Counted from the stretch's first letter, positions 26,804-36,579 are shown. The stretch is DNA of 64,000 bases from Streptomyces sp. NBC_01591 (GCF_035918155.1 NZ_CP109327.1:2852001-2916000), one strand, 5' to 3'. The notes: a model not told the origin generated them from the letters alone. A program made the numbers and translations.

Positions 26804-29275
26804 CTATTCCTTGATGTCCACGGTGGCCGTCCCGCGTACGTCACCGAGCGAGCGGGCCGCCTGCACCTCGTACGTGCCGGGGACGAGGACCCAGTCGTAC
26901 GCCTCCTCGTCCCAGATCTCGTAGGCGCGCCGCTCCAGCGCGATCACCGCCTCGGCGCTCTCGCCGGGCGCCGCCTCGACCCGTGCGAAGCCGGCCAGCC
27001 AGCGGGCCGGGCGTTCGGCGGTGTCGTCCCGGGGCGCCAGGTAGATCTGGACGGTCTCGGCGCCCGGCCGGGTGCCGGTGTTGCGGACGCGGACGGTGAC
27101 GGAGTCCGGACCGGCCGCCAGGCTCTCGTACTCCCAGGTGGTGTAGCCGAGTCCGTGGCCGAAGGGGTACGCGGGCGCGGTGCCGGCCTTCTCCCAGGCC
27201 CGGTAGCCGACGAAGACGCCCTCGTCGTAGTGGAGTTCGCCGTCGGTGGGGGCGGTGTTGGAGACCGGGACGTCGGCGAGCGCGGCGGGCCAGGTGGTGG
27301 GGAGGCGGCCGCCCGGTTCGTCCGCGCCGAGCAGGACGTCCGCCAGGGCGTGGCCGGCCTCCTGTCCGGGGAACCAGCCGAGCAGGACGGCGGCGACCTC
27401 GTCGCGCCACGGAAGCTCCACCGGGGAGCCGGAGTTGACGATCACGACGGTGTTCGGGTTGGCGGCCGCGACAGCCCTGACGAGGTCGTCCTGATGGCCG
27501 GGGAGCCTGAGGTCGGTGCGGTCGAAGCCTTCGGACTCGACGCGTTCGGTGGTGCCGACGACGACGATCGCGGTGTCCGCGGCGCGGGCCGACTCGACGG
27601 CCTCGGCGATCAGCTCCTGGGGGTCGCGGCGCGGGCCGAGGTGGCAGAAGGCGAACGAGACGCCGGGGATCGGCGCGTCGTCGCCCAGGGTCTCGGGGAC
27701 CTGCCGCAGCGAGACCTGGACGGGTTCGCCCGCGGTGAGCGTGATCCGGCCGCGCTCCAGCGGGTTGCCGAAGAAGGCCTCGCCCGGGTCGTCGGAGCCG
27801 GTGACCCGGTGGATCCCGTCGTACAGGGTCTCGCCCGCGACGGTGAGGGTGAGCGCGCCGGTGCCGCGGGTGCCGAAGACGTGCTCGCCGCTGTCGCGCG
27901 GGACGAGGGTGCCGGTGATCTCGACGCTGTGCAGCGTCCGGCGGCTGACGCCTTCGGGGAAGTCGTCGCCGATCCACTGGAGGGTGCCGCCCCGCAGCGG
28001 TGCGGAGCCGATGACGTTGCCGGCCTCGTCGTAGCAGACGGCCTTGAGCTCGAAGCCCTTCTCGGCGGGGGTGAGTTCGGTGTTCGGGTCGGCGCCGACG
28101 CGGTAGTCGACGACGTCCTCGGGGAGGGCGGCGACGAGGCCGTCGAGCGGGGTGACGATGTGGTGCGGGAAGACCTGGGCGGAGCCGCCGCCGAGGACCC
28201 GGGCGTCCCGGGCGAGCGCCCCGCTGACCGCGACCTTGCGGACGGCCGCCGGGTCGATGGGGAGGGCGGCACGTTCGTTGCGTACGAGGACGAAGGAGCG
28301 GCGGGCGATCTCGCGGGCCAGGGCGTCGCCGTCGACGGCTTCGGGGCGGCCGGCCTCGTCGACGACGGGCGGGGCGCCGTCCAGGATGCCGACGCGGGCG
28401 GCCAGCCGCAGCACGTTGCGTACGGCGCCGTCGACCACGGACTCCTCGACCTCACCGGCCCGTACGGCGTCGGCGAGCGCCTTGCCGTACACCGTTTTCG
28501 GGCCCGGCATCGCGACGTCGAGGCCGCCGTTGACGGCGGCGACGGTGGAGCGGGCGGCCAGCCAGTCGGAGACGATGTAGCCGTCGAATCCCCATTCGCC
28601 GCGGAGCACCGCGTTCTGCAGGTAGCGGTGCTCGGTCATGGTGGGGCCGTTGACCCGGTTGTAGGCGGCCATGATGCCCCAGGGGTGGGCGTTCTTGACG
28701 ATGCGTTCGAACGGGGCGAGGTAGATCTCGCGCAGGGTGCGCGGGGCGACGATGTTGTCGACGGTGAAGCGGTCGGTCTCGGCGTCGTTGGCGACGAAGT
28801 GCTTGACGGTCGTGCCGACCCCGCCGTCCTGCACACCGAGCACATAGCCGGTGCCGATCTCGCCGGTGAGGTACGGGTCCTCGCTGTACGTCTCGAAGTG
28901 GCGCCCGCCGAGTGGGGAGCGGTGGAGGTTCACGGTCGGGGCGAGGAGGACATGCACCCCCTTGCGGTGGGCCTCCTGGGCCAGCAGCCGGCCGGCCCGG
29001 CGGGCCAGGGCCGGGTCCCAGGTCGCGGCCAGCGCGGTGGGCGAGGGCAGGGCGACGGACGGGTCGTCGGCGCTCCAGGCGACGCCCCGGACCCCGATCG
29101 GCCCGTCGGACATCACCAGGGAGCGCAGCCCGACGGCGGGGAGCGCGGGCAGCGACCACATGTCCTGGCCGGCCAGCAGCCGCGCCTTGTCGTCGAGCCC
29201 CAGCGCGGCGAGGGCCGCGTCGACCACGGCCTCGCGGGCCGCATCGGGGTTGGTGGGTGTGGACGCGTCTGCCAC
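26804..29275 (-). CDS. GH3 beta-glucosidase with inserted PA14 and fibronectin-III-like domain
   Basis: 823 residues. GH3 N-terminal barrel about 10-290: SDGPIGVRG, the substrate-binding KHFVANDAETDR, and the catalytic nucleophile Asp in GYIVSDWLAA. The C-terminal sandwich is split by a PA14-like insert (about 395-545, LVPRDSGEHVFGTRGTGALTLTVAG). A fibronectin-III-like domain ends the protein (VRNTGTRPGAETVQIYLAPRD). No signal peptide, so it is probably intracellular and hydrolyses imported beta-glucosides, as PA14-type GH3 enzymes do. A TetR gene is divergent, with a clear operator between. Confidence 0.93.
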   Translation of the reverse strand: MADASTPTNPDAAREAVVDAALAALGLDDKARLLAGQDMWSLPALPAVGLRSLVMSDGPIGVRGVAWSADDPSVALPSPTALAATWDPALARRAGRLLAQEAHRKGVHVLLAPTVNLHRSPLGGRHFETYSEDPYLTGEIGTGYVLGVQDGGVGTTVKHFVANDAETDRFTVDNIVAPRTLREIYLAPFERIVKNAHPWGIMAAYNRVNGPTMTEHRYLQNAVLRGEWGFDGYIVSDWLAARSTVAAVNGGLDVAMPGPKTVYGKALADAVRAGEVEESVVDGAVRNVLRLAARVGILDGAPPVVDEAGRPEAVDGDALAREIARRSFVLVRNERAALPIDPAAVRKVAVSGALARDARVLGGGSAQVFPHHIVTPLDGLVAALPEDVVDYRVGADPNTELTPAEKGFELKAVCYDEAGNVIGSAPLRGGTLQWIGDDFPEGVSRRTLHSVEITGTLVPRDSGEHVFGTRGTGALTLTVAGETLYDGIHRVTGSDDPGEAFFGNPLERGRITLTAGEPVQVSLRQVPETLGDDAPIPGVSFAFCHLGPRRDPQELIAEAVESARAADTAIVVVGTTERVESEGFDRTDLRLPGHQDDLVRAVAAANPNTVVIVNSGSPVELPWRDEVAAVLLGWFPGQEAGHALADVLLGADEPGGRLPTTWPAALADVPVSNTAPTDGELHYDEGVFVGYRAWEKAGTAPAYPFGHGLGYTTWEYESLAAGPDSVTVRVRNTGTRPGAETVQIYLAPRDDTAERPARWLAGFARVEAAPGESAEAVIALERRAYEIWDEEAYDWVLVPGTYEVQAARSLGDVRGTATVDIKE

Positions 29276-29350
29276 GGCCGTTCCTCCTCGTCGGATTCTG
29301 TACTGAATGCCTCCATACTGACTCCATCACAGGTAGACCAGTAGGTTTCG

Positions 29351-29367
29351 TTATCACTCTGTGATAA
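29351..29367. promoter_or_regulatory. Operator palindrome for the GH3 / TetR pair
   Basis: TTATCAC-TCT-GTGATAA: perfect 7-bp arms around a 3-bp spacer, in an A+T-rich block between the divergent beta-glucosidase (start 29275) and TetR (start 29427) genes. It is the best candidate site for that TetR protein. Confidence 0.7.
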
Positions 29368-29426
29368 TTGGGGATGGCGTACGGTCCCAGTGCGGGACCG
29401 ATGGAGCGCCGAAAGGGGCCGGGGCG

Positions 29427-30023
29427 ATGGTGCGGGCCAGAAGTACGGAGCGGCGGGCGGAGATCGTCCGGGCCACGCTCGAAGTGATCGCCGAGCGCGG
29501 CTACCGGGGCGCCTCGCTGAGCGCCGTCGCCGAGCGGGTCGGCCTCAGCCAGCAGGGGCTCCTGCACTACTTCCCGACCAAGGAGGCGCTGCTCGTCGCC
29601 GTGCTGAAGGAGCGCGACCAGTGGGACACCGGTGGCGGCACCCGGAGCGACGGCGTCTGGCGGATCGAACTGCTGGCCTCCCTCGTCGAGTACAACGCGA
29701 TGCGGCCCGGCATCGTCCAGACGTTCTCGGCGCTGCTCGGCGAGAGCGTGACGGAGGGGCATCCCGCGCGGGAGTTCTTCACCCGCCGCTACACCCAGGT
29801 CCGGGCGAGCATGGCGGCGATACTGCGCGCGGAGTACGGCGAACAACTGCCCGGCGGGCTGACCCCGGAGCGCGCGGCACCGCTGCTCGTGGCGGTGCTG
29901 GACGGGCTCCAGTACCAATGGCTGCTGGACCCGGACTCGGTGGACATGCCCGCGGCGTTCGGGGATTTCCTGGCGCTGCTGCAGCCGACGGGACCAGGGA
30001 CTCCGGAGAACCCGCAATCATGA
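29427..30023 (+). CDS. TetR family regulator, likely of the GH3 gene
   Basis: 198 residues from ATG 29427. HTH: RRAEIVRATLEVIAERGYRGASLSAVAERVGLSQQGLLHYFPTKEALLVAVL (about 9-62). The C-terminal domain (SLVEYNAMRPGIVQTFSALLGESV) fits TetR_C ligand-binding domains found beside glycosidase genes. Divergent from the beta-glucosidase, so a sugar-responsive local repressor is likely. The downstream flavoenzyme gene starts 119 nt later and may be separate. Confidence 0.9.
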   Translation: MVRARSTERRAEIVRATLEVIAERGYRGASLSAVAERVGLSQQGLLHYFPTKEALLVAVLKERDQWDTGGGTRSDGVWRIELLASLVEYNAMRPGIVQTFSALLGESVTEGHPAREFFTRRYTQVRASMAAILRAEYGEQLPGGLTPERAAPLLVAVLDGLQYQWLLDPDSVDMPAAFGDFLALLQPTGPGTPENPQS

Positions 30024-30142
30024 CATGACCTGCGGCGACACGGGGGAGAACCTGATCAATGAGCGCCACCTGCGGGTGATTTCGGGGCGGTCTACGCGCG
30101 TCCGGGCGTAGGGCACCCTCCCCGGCGCCCCAGGGTTGCCGC

Positions 30143-32098
30143 ATGACTTCCAAGCCCGCCGGATCATCCTCCGGCCTGCCCTCCCGTCGCACCCTGATCA
30201 CGGGTGTCACCGCCGGTGCCGCCACCCTGGCCGTCTCCGCCGCCGGATCCGCGAGCGCCGCCGCGCCCGCCGCCGCCGGATCCGCCGCCGCGTCCGGTAC
30301 CGCGCTCGCCCCCGCGGCCACCGGCTCGGACTGGGACGCCTGCCTGACCATCGCCCGCGCCATCCTCGTACGCGATGAACAGGACCAGCCGCTGGTCCCC
30401 GTCTACCGCGACATCCTGCTGTCCAAGGGCCTGCCGCGCAGCCGCAAGAGCCCCAAGAAGGTGCTGATCATCGGCGCCGGCCCGGCCGGGCTCACCGCCG
30501 CCCATCTGCTCCGCGCCGCCGGACACACCGTCACCGTCATCGAGGCCAACGGCAACCGCGTCGGCGGCCGGATCAAGACCTTCCGCAAGGGCGGTCACGA
30601 GAACGCGAAGGCGCCGTTCGCGGACCCGAACCAGTACGCCGAGGCCGGCGCGATGCGCATCCCCGACAGCCATCCGCTGGTCACCGGCCTCATGGACAGC
30701 TTCGGCCTGAAGCGCCGCCCCTTCTACCTGGTGGACGTCGACGCCGAGGGCCGGCCCGTCAACCACACCTGGATCCACGTCAACGGCATCCGGATGCGCA
30801 AGGCCGACTACGCGGCGAAGCCCCAGGCGATCAACCGCTCGTTCGGGGTCCCCGCCGAGTTCGAGAACAAGACCGCCGCGACGATCGTGCGGGATGCCTT
30901 CAAGCCCGTGCGGCAGGAGTTCGAGGGCAAGGAGGGCCGGGAGCTCGTCGAGGGCTGGGCGCGGGTCATCCAGCGGTACGGGCACTGGTCGATGTTCCGC
31001 TTCCTGACCGAGGCGGCCAAGCTGGACGAGCGCACCGTCGACCTCATCGGCACGGTCGAGAACCTCACGTCCCGCCTCCATCTCGCCTTTGTGCACAGCT
31101 TCATCGGGGCCTCCCTGATCAGCCCGGACACCGCGTTCTTCGAGCTGCCGGACGGCACGGCCACCCTGGCCGACGCGATGTACAAGCGGGTCAAGGACGT
31201 GGTGCGGCTGGATCGCCGGGCCACCAGGATCAGTTACGGCACCGACAGAGTCGAGGTCGAGACCGTGTCCGAGGGCCGCGACGGCAAGCCGCTGGTGCGT
31301 CAGAAGTTCACCGGCGACCGGGCGATCATCACCGTGCCGTTCTCCGGGCTGCGCCACATCCCCGTCGCGCCCGCGCTGTCGTACGGCAAGCGGCGCGCGA
31401 TCACCGAGATCCACTACGACGCGGCGACCAAGGTACTGCTCGAATTCAGCCGCCGCTGGTGGGAGTTCGAGGAGAAGGACTGGAAGACCGAGCTGGAGAG
31501 GATCAAGCCCGGTCTGTACGACGCCTACCGGCTGGGCAAGGCGCCGGCCGACGGTTCACTGCTGGGCGCCCACCCCTCCGTACCGCCCGGCCACCTCCCG
31601 CCCAACCAGCGGGTGCACTACGCGGCGTACCGGGCCACCGCCCGCAACCAGCCCGAGGCGGCGCATGTCATCGGCGGCGGATCGGTCACCGACAACCCCA
31701 ACCGCTTCATGTTCCAGCCCTCCCACCCGGTCGAGGGCAGCGCGGGCGGTGTCGTCCTCGCCTCGTACAGCTGGGCCGACGACGCGTTGAAGTGGGACTC
31801 GCTGGACGACGACGAGCGCTATCCGCACGCCCTGGGCGGGGTGCAGGACGTGTACGGGCAGCGCGTCGAGGTGTTCTACACGGGCGTCGGCGCCACCCAG
31901 TCGTGGATGCGTGACCCGTACGCGTACGGCGAGGCCTCGGTGCTGCTGCCCGGCCAGCACACCGAACTCTTCGCCGATGTGAGGTCGGTCGAGGGGCCAC
32001 TGCACTTCGCCGGCTGCCACACCTCGATCAAGCCGGCCTGGATCGAGGGGGCGCTGGAGTCGGCGGTCAGGTCGGCGCTGGAGGTGCACCGCAGCTGA
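30143..32098 (+). CDS. Tat-exported flavin amine oxidase, L-glutamate-oxidase-like
   Basis: 651 residues. The twin-arginine signal [20 protein letters not shown] is followed by an Ala-rich cleavage region. FAD Rossmann motif: [23 protein letters not shown], then [14 protein letters not shown]. Downstream it follows the layout of Streptomyces L-glutamate oxidase closely: [98 protein letters not shown] and the C-terminal [11 protein letters not shown]. It probably oxidises an L-amino acid to keto acid, ammonia and hydrogen peroxide outside the cell. Substrate preference is not proven. A LysE-type exporter gene is convergent. Confidence 0.88.
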   Translation: MTSKPAGSSSGLPSRRTLITGVTAGAATLAVSAAGSASAAAPAAAGSAAASGTALAPAATGSDWDACLTIARAILVRDEQDQPLVPVYRDILLSKGLPRSRKSPKKVLIIGAGPAGLTAAHLLRAAGHTVTVIEANGNRVGGRIKTFRKGGHENAKAPFADPNQYAEAGAMRIPDSHPLVTGLMDSFGLKRRPFYLVDVDAEGRPVNHTWIHVNGIRMRKADYAAKPQAINRSFGVPAEFENKTAATIVRDAFKPVRQEFEGKEGRELVEGWARVIQRYGHWSMFRFLTEAAKLDERTVDLIGTVENLTSRLHLAFVHSFIGASLISPDTAFFELPDGTATLADAMYKRVKDVVRLDRRATRISYGTDRVEVETVSEGRDGKPLVRQKFTGDRAIITVPFSGLRHIPVAPALSYGKRRAITEIHYDAATKVLLEFSRRWWEFEEKDWKTELERIKPGLYDAYRLGKAPADGSLLGAHPSVPPGHLPPNQRVHYAAYRATARNQPEAAHVIGGGSVTDNPNRFMFQPSHPVEGSAGGVVLASYSWADDALKWDSLDDDERYPHALGGVQDVYGQRVEVFYTGVGATQSWMRDPYAYGEASVLLPGQHTELFADVRSVEGPLHFAGCHTSIKPAWIEGALESAVRSALEVHRS

Positions 32099-32120
32099 CC
32101 CGCGCAGGGCGGGCGTTCGC

Positions 32121-32729
32121 TCAGCGGGCCAGGCCCAGGGTGACGCCCAGTCCGACGAGCACCGATCCGATGCCCCGGTTGAGGGCCTTCTGCCACTTCA
32201 GCATCGAGGTGCGCAGGCGCGAGTTCGAGAAGAACAGCGCGACCAGGGCGAACCAGCCGAAGTGGGCGGCGGACATGAACAGCCCGTAGCCGGCCTGCTG
32301 CCACACGCTGGTTCCGGGCCCGACGACCTGGGTGAAGGTCGACACGACGAAGAGCGTGGTCTTGGGGTTCAGCGCGTTGGTGAGGAAGCCGGTGCGCAGG
32401 GCCCCGAACCGCGTCAGCTGCGGCTTGGACTCCAGGTCGACATCGAGATCGCCGCGGGCGAAGAAGGTCCGCAGCCCGATGTAGACGAGATAGGCCGCGC
32501 CGACCAGCTTGATCGCGGTGAACAGGGCGGTCGACGAAGCGATCAGCAGCCCGACGCCGAGCATCGTGTACGTGACGTGGACGAGCACGCCCGCGGCGAC
32601 CCCGAGTGCGGCCATGAGCCCCGTCGTACGGCCGTAGAGGTAGCTGTTGCGGATGACCATCGCGAAGTCCGCGCCCGGGCTGATGACGGCCAGGACGGTG
32701 ATGACGGCGACAGCGATGAGCTCGGTCAT
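32121..32729 (-). CDS. LysE/RhtB family amino-acid exporter
   Basis: 202 residues with six predicted membrane helices. Motif near the N-terminus: VISPGADFAMVIRNSYLYGRTTGLMAALGVAAGV, typical of the family, plus ALNPKTTLFVVS in the middle. Exports an amino acid or homoserine-like compound. It lies 15 nt after the EI24 gene on the same strand, possibly co-transcribed, and converges with the amino-acid oxidase. Confidence 0.9.
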   Translation of the reverse strand: MTELIAVAVITVLAVISPGADFAMVIRNSYLYGRTTGLMAALGVAAGVLVHVTYTMLGVGLLIASSTALFTAIKLVGAAYLVYIGLRTFFARGDLDVDLESKPQLTRFGALRTGFLTNALNPKTTLFVVSTFTQVVGPGTSVWQQAGYGLFMSAAHFGWFALVALFFSNSRLRTSMLKWQKALNRGIGSVLVGLGVTLGLAR

Positions 32730-32744
32730 GGGCGGATGATCTCC

Positions 32745-33536
32745 TCAGTCCTTGTCGAGGGTGTACGGGGCGGGCGGCGCGTCCTCGTCCTCGTCCTCGT
32801 CGGACAGCACCAGGTCACGCGCCAGCAGAGTCGCCCCGGCGACGGCGCCCGGCATCAGGAACACGGCGACGAACGGGATCAGGAAGGCGAGTCCCAGCGG
32901 TACACCGAAGCCGAGGGTCAGCAGACGGCGACCGCGCAGCAGGGCGAGCCGGTCCTTCAGCACCATGCCGCGGCGCTGGAGCGCGACGGCGGTGAGCTCC
33001 TCGGCGAGGAAGTAGCCGGTGACACAGAAGCCGATCACGGGGACGACGGTCTGGCCGAGCACCGGGATGAATCCGAGGGCGAAGAGCAGCACCGCGTAGA
33101 GCCCCACCCTTACCAGGATGCGGACGCTGTCGCGGGCGGAGATCCACAGCTCCCGCCAGAGCGGCAGCCCGGACTCGGGGACCTCGCCGCCCTCCGTGCG
33201 GTCGACCTGCTCGGAGAGCGATTCGTAGAAGGGCTGGCCGACCAGCAGGGTCACGGCGGTGAACGTGATCACGGCGAGGAAGAGCCCGAGGCCGAAGACC
33301 AGCACGGTCAGGGTGTTGCGGAGCAGGGCGAGCCAGGGCGAGGACCAGTCGTCGGCGAACGGGGTCGCCCAGTCCACGAAGTCGTCGGCGCCGTAGCCGA
33401 GACCGGTGAGCGCCGCCGCGTACAGGACGAGGGTGACGAGTCCGGGCAGCAGCCCGAAGCCGAACCAGCGTCCGTGCCGGCCGACCCAGCGTTGTCCCTT
33501 TATCAAGTACCCGAAGCCCGCCCCAAGATCACGCAT
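32745..33536 (-). CDS. EI24 / CysZ-like membrane protein
   Basis: 263 residues from ATG 33536 (MRDLGAGFGYLIKGQRWV). Multiple hydrophobic segments and the EI24 signature region LVGQPFYESLSEQVDRTEGGEVP, then LFALGFIPVLGQTVVPVIGFCVTGYFLAEELTAVALQRRGM. The tail is acidic (DEDEDEDAPP). CysZ of E. coli transports sulphate; actinobacterial EI24 proteins have no proven substrate. Confidence 0.85.
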   Translation of the reverse strand: MRDLGAGFGYLIKGQRWVGRHGRWFGFGLLPGLVTLVLYAAALTGLGYGADDFVDWATPFADDWSSPWLALLRNTLTVLVFGLGLFLAVITFTAVTLLVGQPFYESLSEQVDRTEGGEVPESGLPLWRELWISARDSVRILVRVGLYAVLLFALGFIPVLGQTVVPVIGFCVTGYFLAEELTAVALQRRGMVLKDRLALLRGRRLLTLGFGVPLGLAFLIPFVAVFLMPGAVAGATLLARDLVLSDEDEDEDAPPAPYTLDKD

Positions 33537-33594
33537 GACGTCAGCGTACTGGCGGGGAAGGGCCGCCGTCGGACCGGCGGTTGTCGCGGACACG

Positions 33595-33665
33595 CCCGAG
33601 GGCCGCACCCCTTCGCGGGATGCGGCCCTCGGGCCTCTCGTTTGGTTCAGGCCGGATCCAAACGA
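33595..33665 (-). terminator. Double hairpin after the Ohr gene
   Basis: First hairpin: 13-bp arms 33595-33607 / 33621-33633. Second: TCGTTTGG 33638-33645 / CCAAACGA 33658-33665. Both sit downstream of the minus-strand ohr and upstream of the EI24 gene, insulating the two. Confidence 0.7.
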
Positions 33666-33698
33666 AAGACCCCAGGCCTGTTGCGGATGGGCCGGCGG

Positions 33699-34127
33699 TC
33701 AGGCGACCGACAGCTCGACCTTGATGTTTCCCCGAGTGGCGTTCGAGTACGGGCACACCTGGTGGGCCTTCTCGACGAGCGACTGCGCGGTGGCGGTGTC
33801 GACGTTCGGAATGGTGGCGCTGATCGCCACCTCCAGGCCGAAGCCGCCCTCGGCCGTCTTGCCGATGGAGACCTCGGCGGTCACCGTGGAGCCGGAGATG
33901 TCCGCCTTCTCCTGACGGGCCACCACGCCGAGCGCACCCTGGAAGCAGGCGCTGTAGCCGGCCGCGAAGAGCTGCTCCGGGTTGGTGCCCGCGCCGCTTC
34001 CGCCCATGGCCTTGGGCGGGTTGACGATGACGTCGAGGTTGCCGTCGTCGGACGAGACGCGGCCGTCACGGCCGTTCTCGGCGGTGGCGACGGCGGTGTA
34101 GGCAACGGTGATGTCCTGAATGGTCAT
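33699..34127 (-). CDS. ohr: Organic hydroperoxide resistance protein (Ohr/OsmC)
   Basis: 142 residues, thiol peroxidase that reduces organic hydroperoxides with lipoylated proteins as reductant. Peroxidatic Cys61 in GYSACFQGALG and resolving Cys125 in AHQVCPYSNATRGN; GTNPEQLFAAGYSACF is the family signature. Full length. The nearest MarR gene (35.4 kb) is beside another gene and is not obviously OhrR. Confidence 0.95.
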   Translation of the reverse strand: MTIQDITVAYTAVATAENGRDGRVSSDDGNLDVIVNPPKAMGGSGAGTNPEQLFAAGYSACFQGALGVVARQEKADISGSTVTAEVSIGKTAEGGFGLEVAISATIPNVDTATAQSLVEKAHQVCPYSNATRGNIKVELSVA

Positions 34128-34217
34128 GCTGAGGATTCCTCCTGCTGTGCGCCGCGACTCGCGCCCACGATCGCGGCGGCCTGTTGGATGAGCCTAACGG
34201 GTGTGCCGGGGCGGCTG

Positions 34218-35237
34218 TCAGGCGAGGGAGACGATCATCTTCCCGGTGTTCTCGCCGCGCAGCAGACCGAGGAAGGCGTCGAAGCCGTTCTCGATGCCCT
34301 CGACGAAGGTCTCGCGGTACTTCAGCTCGCCCGAGGCCAGCCAGCCGGCGACGTCCTGGACGAACTGCGGCTGGAGTGCGGCGTGATCGCTGACGAGCAT
34401 GCCCTGGATGCGCAGCCGCTTGCCGATGACGAGGGCGAGGTTGCGCGGGCCGGGGGTCGGCTCGGTGGCGTTGTACTGGGCGATCATTCCGCAGACGGTG
34501 ACGCGGCCGTGCAGGTTGAGCGAGGAGATCGCCGCTTCGAGGTGCTCGCCGCCGACGTTGTCGAAGTAGACGTCGATGCCGTCGGGGGCGGCCGCGCGCA
34601 GCTGCTCGACGACCGGGCCGTTGTGGTAGTTGAAGGCCGCGTCGAAGCCGTACTCCTCGACGAGGAGCTTGACCTTCTCGTCGGAACCGGCCGAGCCGAT
34701 GACCCGCGAGGCGCCCTTGATCTTCGCCATCTGGCCGACCTGGCTGCCGACCGCGCCGGCCGCGCCGGAGACGAAGACGGCGTCGCCCTCCTTGAAGGAG
34801 GCCACGTCGAAGAGGCCCGCGTAGGCGGTGAGCCCGGTCATGCCGAGCACCCCGAGGTAGGCGGAGAGCGGGGCGAGCGACGCGTCGACCTTCACAGCGT
34901 GCTTGGCCGGGACCTCGGCGTACTCGCGCCAGCCGAGGCCGTGCAGGACGTGGTCGCCGACCGCGAAGCCCTCGGCGTTCGAGGCGATGACCTCGCCGAC
35001 CGCTCCGCCGTCCATGGGGTGGTCGAGCTTGAAGGGCGGGGTGTACGACTTCACGTCGTTCATCCGGCCCCGCATGTACGGGTCGACCGAGAAGTGCAGA
35101 TTGCGGACGAGGACACGGCCCTCGCCGGGAGCGGCGACCGGGGCCTCACGCAGCGCGAAGTCCTCGGCCTTCGGCCAGCCGTGGGGGCGGGCGACGAGGT
35201 GCCATTCACGGCCGGACGTGGGAAGTGCTGCTGACAT
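34218..35237 (-). CDS. NADP-dependent oxidoreductase, MDR family (CurA / LTB4DH-like)
   Basis: 339-residue medium-chain reductase without the structural zinc site. The cofactor Rossmann loop is VFVSGAAGAVGSQVGQMAKIKGASRVIGSAGSDEKV and the substrate-side stretch near the N-terminus is HFSVDPYMRGRM. Reduces activated double bonds of enals or enones with NADPH. Divergent from the MarR gene across 149 bp containing inverted repeats, so it is a probable target of that regulator. Confidence 0.9.
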   Translation of the reverse strand: MSAALPTSGREWHLVARPHGWPKAEDFALREAPVAAPGEGRVLVRNLHFSVDPYMRGRMNDVKSYTPPFKLDHPMDGGAVGEVIASNAEGFAVGDHVLHGLGWREYAEVPAKHAVKVDASLAPLSAYLGVLGMTGLTAYAGLFDVASFKEGDAVFVSGAAGAVGSQVGQMAKIKGASRVIGSAGSDEKVKLLVEEYGFDAAFNYHNGPVVEQLRAAAPDGIDVYFDNVGGEHLEAAISSLNLHGRVTVCGMIAQYNATEPTPGPRNLALVIGKRLRIQGMLVSDHAALQPQFVQDVAGWLASGELKYRETFVEGIENGFDAFLGLLRGENTGKMIVSLA

Positions 35238-35356
35238 GGGCTCGGGGTCTCCTCAATGTCCTACGAGCTGGGGGAAGCTCGGCCGGGCGGTCGGGGCCGC
35301 ACCGGGGAAGCGAGATACTTCAGGTGGTGAAACAACCATGCTCCTGAATATTTCAT

Positions 35357-35379
35357 GTTGTCAAGCAACCGGCTATCCT
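35357..35379 (+). promoter_or_regulatory. MarR promoter and candidate operator
   Basis: GTTG-TCAAG-CAAC inverted repeat (35357-35369) immediately before TATCCT (35374-35379), which lies seven bases from ATG 35387. The layout suggests a leaderless, autorepressed marR transcript. Confidence 0.5.
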
Positions 35380-35386
35380 GGGTGTC

Positions 35387-35830
35387 ATGGCCACCACCCG
35401 TACAGACCCTCTGACCCTCGAAGTCGTCGAGCTCATCGGTACCGTCGTGGCGCGCTACTACGAGGAGTACGACGAGGCGGCGGCAGCCCACTCGCTCACC
35501 GGTGCGCAGGCGCGGGTTCTCGGGCTGCTCTCGCTGGAGCCGATGCCCATGCGCAGGATCGCCCAGAAGCTGAAGTGCGAGCCGTCGAACGTCACCGGCA
35601 TCGTCGACCGGCTGGAGACGCGCGGCCTGGTGGAGCGCAGGCCGGATCCGGCCGACCGGCGGGTGAAGCTGGCCGCTCCGACGGAGCTGGGCGCGCGGAC
35701 GGCGCAGCAGCTGCGCGATTCGCTCACCTTCGCCCGGGAGCCGCTGGCCGAGCTGTCGGACGGGGACCGGGCGATACTGCGGGACCTGCTGCGCCGGATG
35801 CTGGGCGAGCCGGGCCGGTCCGCCGGATAG
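35387..35830 (+). CDS. MarR family regulator
   Basis: 147 residues from ATG 35387. Winged-helix core: LTGAQARVLGLLSLEPMPMRRIAQKLKCEPSNVTGIVDRLETRGLVERRPDPADRRVKLAA. Divergent from the MDR oxidoreductase gene, which it probably represses in response to electrophiles or phenolics (inference). The gene that follows after 32 nt is uncharacterised. Confidence 0.92.
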   Translation: MATTRTDPLTLEVVELIGTVVARYYEEYDEAAAAHSLTGAQARVLGLLSLEPMPMRRIAQKLKCEPSNVTGIVDRLETRGLVERRPDPADRRVKLAAPTELGARTAQQLRDSLTFAREPLAELSDGDRAILRDLLRRMLGEPGRSAG

Positions 35831-35862
35831 GCCCTGGGGCCGGGGTGTGGAACCGTTGAGCC

Positions 35863-36432
35863 ATGACCGCGCCCGCGTCGCCCTTCGGCCCCCGTGAGTT
35901 CCAGCTGGTCCTCCTGCGCCGCATGGCCGACCATCAGCCCGGCCTCGTCGAGGACGCCCGGCACGAGCTGGGCGCGTCGCTCGCCGAGATGCGCGAGGCC
36001 AACCGCCGCTGGCAGGCCATGGTGCGGGCGCCCGGCGGACGGGGCGCCCTGCGCCGCTACCGTTCGGTGCTCGGCGAGCCCGTGTCGTCCGTGCGCCGCT
36101 CGATCGGCGACCTGGAGTGCGACGCGCTGCGGTGGCCGATGGAGCTGTGGCCGGATCTGTGCTTCGAGGTGATGGTCGCGCCGGGCGGCACGGTGTGGAA
36201 CGAGTGGCTGGTCCGGACGCCGGGGGCACCGGGCCCCGAGCTGCGCACGGTCGAGGATCTGCGGCCCTGGTCGGGCACGGTCGACGAGGTCGCGCGGGCC
36301 TTCGCGCCGGCCCGCCCGATGGAGGGCAGTGCGCCGACCCGGTGGGCGCTCGCGATCACCGCGCCGGGAACGGGCAGGCCGTACGCCGCCGAGTTCACCT
36401 GGGGACTGTTCCAGCGGCTGCTGCCGGGTTGA
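35863..36432 (+). CDS. Uncharacterised Streptomyces protein
   Basis: 189 residues from ATG 35863. I do not recognise a named domain. The N-terminal half is helical and Arg-rich (FQLVLLRRMADHQPGLVEDARHELGASLAEMREANRRWQ). The C-terminal half is beta-like with several Trp (WPMELWPDLCFEVMVAPGGTVWNEWLV). No signal peptide or membrane helix. Codon use is typical of the chromosome, so it is probably a real core gene. It sits between marR and mbl on the same strand. Confidence 0.7.
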   Translation: MTAPASPFGPREFQLVLLRRMADHQPGLVEDARHELGASLAEMREANRRWQAMVRAPGGRGALRRYRSVLGEPVSSVRRSIGDLECDALRWPMELWPDLCFEVMVAPGGTVWNEWLVRTPGAPGPELRTVEDLRPWSGTVDEVARAFAPARPMEGSAPTRWALAITAPGTGRPYAAEFTWGLFQRLLPG

Positions 36433-36579
36433 TTCCCGCGTGCCGCACCCTTCTGTCGGCCCGTCAACTCAGTACCTCCTACGGCTCACCCCAGCGCGCG
36501 CCACGACTCCGAACGGCGCACGATGCGAGAGAGACCGGCTGCCGCCGGTGCCACCGTCCGCGCTCTCGGGAGATCTGCC

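Noticed and set aside
34128..35386. The MarR gene as OhrR, regulator of ohr.
   Set aside because: It is divergent from the MDR oxidoreductase gene and separated from ohr by that gene; I could not establish the OhrR reactive Cys pattern in its N-terminus.
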